Source of the DNA: Verrucomicrobiota bacterium
GTDB lineage: Bacteria; Verrucomicrobiota; Kiritimatiellia; RFP12; UBA1067
Direction: 5' to 3'
NCBI GenBank assembly: GCA_022704145.1
Contig: JAKJGY010000025.1
Coordinates: 1-36,810 of the forward strand
DNA: 36,810 bases
Part shown: one piece after another, positions 31,396 through 36,810 of the stretch
Layout: each line of letters begins with the position of its first letter
How positions within the stretch are numbered: position 1 is the first letter of the stretch
Position numbers and translations under genes: made by a program
The notes under the pieces: generated by a model
What the model was told of the DNA's origin: nothing
The model's input: the letters and a program-made list of their open reading frames with translations, nothing else
The model's database searches: none

Positions 31396-34101
31396 ATGCG
31401 TGTGAGACTGGAATATCGTGTCACGGCTGCGGCCGTGACGCTTCTTCTCTTGGCCAACGGCTGTCGGTATGCGCCGAACGGCCCCGGAAGCGAGGCGCTG
31501 GCGACGGCCCTCTACGTCTCGCCGCGCGGCGACGACGCGAACCCCGGCACCCGGCAAGCGCCCTTTGCCACGCTGGCGCGGGCGCGCGACGCCGCGCGCG
31601 ACCTGCCGCGGCCCGTCACAGTCCGGCTGGCCGACGGCACGCATGCGCTCGCCGCACCGCTCGCCCTGACGCCGCAGGACACGGGCGTGATCTTCGAGGC
31701 TGCGCCGGGCGCGCGGCCGATAGTCAGCGGCGGCGCGCGCGTCACCGGCTGGCGGCTGCACGGCGACGGCCCGCTGTGGTCGGCGGAGGCGCCGTGGCTC
31801 AAGGCCCGGCGCGAGCCGGTGACGCAGCTCTTCGTGAACGGCGCGCGCCGGCCCTGCGCCCGTACGCCGGATGAGGGCGCGTATTTCTACACCCAGCGGC
31901 TGACGCTGGAGCCGGGTAACCCGGGACAGTGCCAGGGCTTCACTTACAACAAGGAGGACGCCCTTCCCTGGATCGGCGAGCCGGGCGTGCGCGTCGCGCT
32001 CTTCCACAACTGGGTGAATTCGTACAACCGGATACAGACGATCGAAACCGGCCGACGGCGCGTGACCTTCGCGCGGGCGGCGGGCATCTTCTTTCTCGGC
32101 CCCGAGGTGCGCTACTACGTCGAGAACAGCCGCGCGGCGCTCGACGCGCCGGGCGAGTGGTTCGCGGATCAGGCGGCCGGCCGGTTCTACTACTATCCGC
32201 TCCCCGGCGAGCGCCTCGACCGCGCCGAGGTCGTCGCGCCGGCCGTCACCTCCAGCCTGATCGTCATCACAGGCGAACCCGAGGCCGGCCGTTATGTGGA
32301 GCGCCTGACGTTCCGCGGGCTCTCCTTCCAGCACACGGACGCGAACCTCGCCCCCGACTACCCGCACAGCGTGCAGGGCGCGCACACCCAGCGCGGCGCG
32401 CTCTTCGCGAAAGGGCTGCGCGACTCCGTGATCGAGGACTGCGTCTTCACGCGCCTGGGCGAGCACGGCGTCTCGCTGCGCGAATACTGCCACTCGAACG
32501 TGATCCGCCGCTGCCGCTTCCACGATCTGGGCGGCGGCGGCGTCTATCTCTCGGAAGGCGCGCCTGCGAAGAGGGACGACGCCTACCTGACGGCCCACAA
32601 TACGGTCGACAATAACTTCATCCACGACGGCGGCCACCTCTTCCGCGCCGCCTGCGGCGTCTTCCTGGGCGGCAGCGCGAGCTACAGCCGGGTCACGCAC
32701 AACGAGATCTGCGACCTGAGCTGGATGGGCGTACACCTCGGCTGGAGCTGGACCGGCCGCGCGCCCGCCTACACCCACCACAACGAGATCGCCTACAACC
32801 ATATCCACCATATCGGCAACGGCGTGCTCAACGACATCGGCGGCATCTACACCCTCGGCGTCTCGCCCGGCACGTCGCTGCACCACAACCACATCCACGA
32901 CGTGACGCGCTTCGAGCGCGGCCGCGAGGGCTACGGCGGCTGGGGCATCTACCTCGACGCCGGCAGCTCACAGATCACGGTGGCCAACAACGTCGTGCAC
33001 GACACGCGCGACGGCGGGCTGCACCTGCACAACTACGCCTACCCGTGGGGCAACGTCGTCAGCAACAACATCTTCGCCTTCTCGCAGGACGCCGAGCTGA
33101 TCCGCAACGCGGAGATGAACCACGAGACGCAGCATGTCGCGCTGGCGCGCAACATCGTCTACGGCCCGTCGGCACGGCTCTTGGGCGGACACAACTGGAA
33201 GCCCGGCGGAAACTTCACGGCCGACCGCAACCTCTACTGGAGCACCGCGACGAACGCGCCGGACTTCTTCCGGCGCGATTTCACGGCGTGGCAGGCGGAG
33301 GGGCATGACCGTGACGGGCGCGTGGCCGACCCGCTGTTCGCGGACCCGGACGCGCGCGACTTCCGCCTGCGGCCGGAGTCGCCTGCGCTCGCGCTCGGCT
33401 TCGCGCCGCTCGACGTGACCCGGGCGGGCCTGTACGGCGACCGCGCGTGGACGCGGCTGCCGCGGACGGTCGCGCACCGGCGCTACGAGGCGGCCGCCGC
33501 GCCGGCTGTCAGCGCGGAGCTGAGGTGCGGCTTCGAGGAGGAACGGCCGGACGATCTGCCCGACTTCGCGCGGGTCTGCGAGGAGAACACGCAGGCGGTG
33601 GCGCGCGTGGTGGCGGCGGGGGTCGCGGGGCCGAGCCAGTGCCTGCGCGTGACCGACGGGCCGGGGCAGAGGCACGCGCACGACCCGCACCTCTACTACG
33701 AGCGCGACTTTCCCGAGGGGCGGCTGCGCGGCGCCTTCGACCTGCGGCACGAGGCCGGCGCGGTCTTGTCTTACGAGTGGCGTGACTGGCCTGCGGGCGA
33801 AAGTTACCGGTCGGGCCCGAACCTGCGCGTCAACGCCGACGGCGCGCTGGTGGCGGGCGGCCGGCGGCTGCTGAGCGTGCCTGCGGGCCAGTGGGTACGC
33901 ATCGAGGTGGCGTGCGGCACGGGGCCGCAGGCCGACGCCACGTGGCGGCTGGTTGTGACGCTGCCCGGGCAGCCGCCGCAGCGCTTCGAGGGCCTGCCGT
34001 GCAGCGCGGCCTTCAGGCGGCTCAACTGGGTGGGCTTCATCTCCCTGGCAACCGCGGAGACGGTCTTCTATCTCGACAACATCGAACTCGTGCCGGATTG
34101 A
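31396..34101 (+). CDS. Right-handed beta-helix lipoprotein, glycoside hydrolase/polysaccharide lyase-like
   Basis: A 901-residue surface or periplasmic lipoprotein: the signal VTAAAVTLLLLANGC ends in a lipobox (ANGC). The opening YVSPRGDDANPGTRQAPFATLARARDAA is typical of right-handed beta-helix carbohydrate enzymes. A small beta domain (about 110-290) precedes a long helix of short repeats with N-x-I-x-x-N and H-D/H-H patterns (about 300-610; for example SNVIRRCRFHDLGGGGVYLS and HHNEIAYNHIHHIGNG). The last 190 residues look like a laminin-G/LamG-type jelly roll. The architecture resembles GH141-type and related enzymes, but I cannot assign catalytic residues or substrate. It fits with the sulfatase and esterase as part of glycan use. 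Confidence 0.85.
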   Translation: MRVRLEYRVTAAAVTLLLLANGCRYAPNGPGSEALATALYVSPRGDDANPGTRQAPFATLARARDAARDLPRPVTVRLADGTHALAAPLALTPQDTGVIFEAAPGARPIVSGGARVTGWRLHGDGPLWSAEAPWLKARREPVTQLFVNGARRPCARTPDEGAYFYTQRLTLEPGNPGQCQGFTYNKEDALPWIGEPGVRVALFHNWVNSYNRIQTIETGRRRVTFARAAGIFFLGPEVRYYVENSRAALDAPGEWFADQAAGRFYYYPLPGERLDRAEVVAPAVTSSLIVITGEPEAGRYVERLTFRGLSFQHTDANLAPDYPHSVQGAHTQRGALFAKGLRDSVIEDCVFTRLGEHGVSLREYCHSNVIRRCRFHDLGGGGVYLSEGAPAKRDDAYLTAHNTVDNNFIHDGGHLFRAACGVFLGGSASYSRVTHNEICDLSWMGVHLGWSWTGRAPAYTHHNEIAYNHIHHIGNGVLNDIGGIYTLGVSPGTSLHHNHIHDVTRFERGREGYGGWGIYLDAGSSQITVANNVVHDTRDGGLHLHNYAYPWGNVVSNNIFAFSQDAELIRNAEMNHETQHVALARNIVYGPSARLLGGHNWKPGGNFTADRNLYWSTATNAPDFFRRDFTAWQAEGHDRDGRVADPLFADPDARDFRLRPESPALALGFAPLDVTRAGLYGDRAWTRLPRTVAHRRYEAAAAPAVSAELRCGFEEERPDDLPDFARVCEENTQAVARVVAAGVAGPSQCLRVTDGPGQRHAHDPHLYYERDFPEGRLRGAFDLRHEAGAVLSYEWRDWPAGESYRSGPNLRVNADGALVAGGRRLLSVPAGQWVRIEVACGTGPQADATWRLVVTLPGQPPQRFEGLPCSAAFRRLNWVGFISLATAETVFYLDNIELVPD

Positions 34102-34107
34102 ATAACC

Positions 34108-34144
34108 TGTCGCCCGTTAAATCTCTCGGGCACACGCGATGTGT
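34108..34144. terminator. Weak hairpin between convergent genes
   Basis: TGT-C-GCCCG (34108-34116) can pair with CGGGC-ACA (34137-34144), leaving one bulged C and a loop of about 20 bases. It lies between the convergent beta-helix and NSS genes and could stop transcription from both sides, but no T-run follows on either strand. Confidence 0.25.
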
Positions 34145-34145
34145 T

Positions 34146-35729
34146 TCAGGCGTCTGCGGCTGCGGACGCACGGCGGCGCCAGGCGCGGCGGATGAGCAGG
34201 CATCCGCCGGCGATGAGCGCGAGGTAGAGCAGGCGCGAGGCGACGATCCAGGGCATCTGGGAGGCGGTGTAGCGCGGTGTCAGTCGGCCGTCCGTGAGCT
34301 GGACCATCAGGATGGTCTGCCAGCCGTCGGTGACCAGCCAGGCGGCGAGGATCGTGAGGAGGAAGAGGGGCGTGACGGTGGCCATCACGAACTTGAAGGC
34401 GCGCGGCAGGCGCAGCGCGGAGCCGTGGTGCAGCTCCTCCCAGCCGCGGTCGGGCCCGAAGCAGAAGAGGAAGACCAGCGCCTCGATCAGGCCGAAGAGC
34501 GGCAGGCCGAAGGTGCTGAACCAGAAGTCCATCTCCTCCAGCACGCCGTCGCCGAAGATCACCAGGTGGGCGACGGCGAAGGTGAGGGCGCCGATGGCCG
34601 CGACGACGCGCGTGCGGCTGAGGCCGAACTCCTCCTCGAGGAAGGCGACGGAGGGCTGGAGGATCGAGACCGAGCTGGTGACGCCCGCGATGAAGAGCAG
34701 CAGGAACCAGAGGAAGCCGATCAGCGGGCCGCCCGACATGTGGTTGAAGATGAGGGGGGTGGTGCGGAAGGCGAGGCCGAAAGTGCCGCCCGCGACGGCT
34801 TGGGCGGTCTCCTGCGGGCCGAAGAACAGGTAGGCGGCGGGCACGACGATCGAGGCGCCGAGCACGACCTCCGCGAACTCGTTGAGCAGCGAGGCGGTGG
34901 TGGAGGGCAGCAGCACGTCGTCGCGCGAGCGGAGGTAGGTGGCGTAGGTGAGGAGCACGCCGATGCCGACGGAGGTCGAGAAGAAGACCTGGCCGGCGGC
35001 CTCGAGCCAGACCCGGCCGTTGCGGAGCGCGGCGAAGTCGGGGTTCCAGAGGAAGCCGAGCGCGCGGTCGAGGTTCCAGGCGGGGTTGACGGGCGCGCCG
35101 AGCGTGAAGACGCGGAGCATGAGCACGAGGCCGGTGAGGAAGAGCAGCGGCATGGCGACCTTGCAGAAGCGCTCGATGCCGCGGCTGATGCCGTGCCAGA
35201 CGACCCAGAGGTTGCAGAGGAAGGTGAGGAGGAAGAAGCCGTAGCAGGCGCCGCGGCCCGAGAAGTGCGGGCCGTGGCCGCCGCAGTAGCCGGCCAGGAA
35301 CTCGCCCATGGCTTCGGGGCGGTCGAGCGCGGCGTAGCGGCCGGTGAGGGAGAAGACGCTGTAGGCGAGGGTCCAGGACTCGATGTACACGTAGTAGAAG
35401 AAGATGCCGAGGGCGCCGGTGATGCCGAGCACGCCGAAATATTTGAGCCAGGGGCGGCGGCGTCCGCTGACGGCGTCGAAGACTCCCGGAGCGCTGCCGT
35501 GGCACTGGCGACCGCCGAAGCGTCCCATGGCCCACTCCATCCAGCAGAGGGGCAGGGCGAGGAGGAGGAAGGCGATGAAGTACGGGATCATGAACGCGCC
35601 GCCGCCGTTGCGCGCGGCGACGCCGGGGAAGCGCAGGAAGTTGCCGAGGCCGATGGCGCTGCCTGCGGCGGCGAGCACGACACCGATGCGGCTGCCCCAG
35701 CCGTCGCGTCTGCGCTTGGTGTGCTGCAT
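34146..35729 (-). CDS. Neurotransmitter:sodium symporter (NSS/SNF) family transporter
   Basis: A 527-residue sodium-coupled carrier with about 12 helices. The first helix carries the sodium and substrate site GVVLAAAGSAIGLGNFLRFP, unwound as in LeuT, followed by NGGGAFMIPYF. Later ones include FFSTSVGIGVLLTYATYL and LNEFAEVVLGASIVVPAAYLFFG. Typical substrates are amino acids or related amines; which one is unknown. The start at 35729 has GGGGAGAAG upstream; a much longer frame extending to 36683 is arginine/proline-rich and is a shadow over the surface-protein gene. It starts 41 bases after that gene and may be co-transcribed with it. Confidence 0.93.
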   Translation of the reverse strand: MQHTKRRRDGWGSRIGVVLAAAGSAIGLGNFLRFPGVAARNGGGAFMIPYFIAFLLLALPLCWMEWAMGRFGGRQCHGSAPGVFDAVSGRRRPWLKYFGVLGITGALGIFFYYVYIESWTLAYSVFSLTGRYAALDRPEAMGEFLAGYCGGHGPHFSGRGACYGFFLLTFLCNLWVVWHGISRGIERFCKVAMPLLFLTGLVLMLRVFTLGAPVNPAWNLDRALGFLWNPDFAALRNGRVWLEAAGQVFFSTSVGIGVLLTYATYLRSRDDVLLPSTTASLLNEFAEVVLGASIVVPAAYLFFGPQETAQAVAGGTFGLAFRTTPLIFNHMSGGPLIGFLWFLLLFIAGVTSSVSILQPSVAFLEEEFGLSRTRVVAAIGALTFAVAHLVIFGDGVLEEMDFWFSTFGLPLFGLIEALVFLFCFGPDRGWEELHHGSALRLPRAFKFVMATVTPLFLLTILAAWLVTDGWQTILMVQLTDGRLTPRYTASQMPWIVASRLLYLALIAGGCLLIRRAWRRRASAAADA

Positions 35730-35770
35730 GGGCGCTTCTCCCCTTGATCCGGCTGGCTGGCTCGGGCCGC

Positions 35771-36810
35771 TCACTCCGTGTGGAGGCCGTCGCACCAGGA
35801 GTCGTCGTGATTCTCCTCCGCGAGGAGTTCGAACGCGAAGGACCAGTTGAACGTGTAGGGCTTGATGCGTCCGGTGTTGTCGAGGTAGGCGCCGGAGTCG
35901 GGGATCAGGTAGAAGCCTGCGCCCTGGACGCCGGTTGCGGGGGTGTCCGGATCTAGGGCGTCGGGCCGGAGCGGGGTGTGGATGCCGCTGAAGCTGACGC
36001 GGCTTGTGCGGCGGGTGTAGGTGCCGAGGTTGCCCTCGCGCTCGTAGACGAGGGTGAAGGCGCCGGTGAAGAGGCCGGTGGCGCGCACGAGGCTGAAGGT
36101 GAGGCCGGCGGCGTTGGTCGACGAGTCGAGGTCGAGGGTGTCCGGCGGGCTCGCGCTGGCGCTGTCGGTGCCGTTGGAGGTGATGGCGCTGGGCTCGGCC
36201 GTGAGGGTGGCGGCGCCTGCGGCGAGGGCGACGCCGAAAGGCAGCAGGCCGTCGTCGGTGAGCAGCCGGTAGCCTGTGCTGGCCTGGCTGCCGCCGTGGT
36301 CGGCGGGGAGGCGGTCGAGGAGGTTGGCGGCGGGGGCGTCGACGCGGTCCTCGAAGGTCAGGTCTCGGCAGAGGTAGTAGGTCTGGAGGTTCATGAGCGT
36401 GTCGTAGTGGCCGCCTGCGGCGGCGAGGGTGTTGAGGAAGCCGGAGTCTGCGGAGACGGTGGCGTTGGTGGCGCCTGCGACGCAGGTGGGGGCGGCGTGC
36501 CACCAGTGCAGTCCGGGCAGGGGCGCGTCGGCGGTGGCGGCCGCAGGCGCGTCGGCGGGGGTGAGGCGCAGCAGGCCGCAGAGGCCGCCGCCTGCGGCGG
36601 AGTAGGCGCTGGGCTGGGCGAAGACGAGGAGCGTCACGGCAGGCGTGCCGTTGGTCTCGGGGGGCAGGAGGGTGGTGGCGCAAGACCAGGCCGTGCCGTC
36701 GGCCAGCAGGCCGCCGAGTTTGGCGGCGCCGTTATCCGCGACGGTGAGCGTGGCGTAGCCGGAGCCCCAGGGCGCGGTGGCCTCGTTGCGGGCCGCGTCG
36801 AAGGGGAGCG
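35771..36810 (-). CDS. Large surface/secreted protein, C-terminal part (N-terminus outside the window)
   Basis: The frame stays open to the right edge, so this is the last 345 or so residues of a longer protein. The visible part has repeats with the pattern GSGYATLTVADNGAAKLGGLLADGTAWS, followed by beta-rich stretches such as FSLVRATGLFTGAFTLVYERE. This resembles repeat-rich exported proteins seen in Kiritimatiellota and related bacteria, often with a repeated YATxTV-x-G-G-x-A-K-x-G pattern; that comparison is from memory. Alanine-, threonine- and serine-rich composition and few cysteines fit a surface protein. A GTG at 36637 is not the start because coding continues upstream. The function is not known; adhesion or surface-layer roles are guesses. 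Confidence 0.75.
   Translation of the reverse strand, partial: LPFDAARNEATAPWGSGYATLTVADNGAAKLGGLLADGTAWSCATTLLPPETNGTPAVTLLVFAQPSAYSAAGGGLCGLLRLTPADAPAAATADAPLPGLHWWHAAPTCVAGATNATVSADSGFLNTLAAAGGHYDTLMNLQTYYLCRDLTFEDRVDAPAANLLDRLPADHGGSQASTGYRLLTDDGLLPFGVALAAGAATLTAEPSAITSNGTDSASASPPDTLDLDSSTNAAGLTFSLVRATGLFTGAFTLVYEREGNLGTYTRRTSRVSFSGIHTPLRPDALDPDTPATGVQGAGFYLIPDSGAYLDNTGRIKPYTFNWSFAFELLAEENHDDSWCDGLHTE

Noticed and set aside
35730..36683. N-terminal extension of the NSS transporter to 845 residues
   Set aside because: The extension is Arg/Pro-rich and lies over the surface-protein gene in another frame; the SD at 35729 and the family start agree with the shorter form.

Overview
The window is GC-rich DNA (by eye about 65 % or more) from an anaerobic or facultative, sugar-degrading bacterium. 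A lineage in the PVC group, perhaps Kiritimatiellota, fits best. That placement is an inference from gene content: an S1 sulfatase, a beta-helix carbohydrate-active lipoprotein, PQQ-propeller and tandem esterase proteins, a large surface protein, GTP-type PEP carboxykinase and a lone biotin-dependent carboxyltransferase. No 16S rRNA is present to confirm it. Genes are dense and mostly in co-directional runs, and AT-rich sigma70-type -10 boxes stand out against the background.

Layout. 213-3677 (minus): a TetR regulator leads a translationally coupled efflux operon of FtsX-type permease, ABC ATPase and HlyD-type adaptor. 3751-5727 (minus): a secreted alpha/beta-hydrolase. 6009-7910 (plus): a biotin carboxyltransferase subunit (OadA/PycB), with a palindrome over its promoter and a good terminator. 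7962-18569 (minus): a long run read as hemerythrin, RsmC-like methyltransferase, sulfatase, jelly-roll protein, O-antigen ligase, OlsF-like two-domain acyltransferase, RecN, PQQ-propeller protein and TadA. 18980-24797 (plus): GTP-PEPCK behind a structured leader, a HAD-phosphatase/Sua5 fusion, PurE, an OFA-type MFS transporter and an MpsC-domain protein. 24907-25262: tmRNA. 25348-30148 (plus): TrpS, ScpA, ScpB, an M15-like peptidase and a MATE/ANKH-like membrane protein. 30183-30878 (minus): a lipoprotein. 31396-34101 (plus): a beta-helix lipoprotein. 34146-36810 (minus): an NSS-family transporter and the C-terminal part of a large surface protein cut by the window end.

How they fit together. 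PEPCK and the OadA/PycB subunit both act at the PEP-pyruvate-oxaloacetate node. The sulfatase, esterase and beta-helix protein suggest use of sulfated or acetylated polysaccharides. The jelly-roll protein, ligase and acyltransferase form a coupled envelope operon. Several housekeeping genes (tadA, recN, ssrA, trpS, scpAB, sua5, purE) mark this as core chromosome. I found no CRISPR array, prophage or intact insertion sequence.

Most worth a second look: (1) the pckG leader, which can fold into mutually exclusive hairpins ending in a terminator, like an attenuator or riboswitch; (2) a GmhB-type phosphatase fused to full-length Sua5; (3) a recurring promoter layout with the start codon only 6-11 bases after the -10 box, implying leaderless or nearly leaderless mRNAs; (4) a near-perfect palindrome over the oadA promoter.
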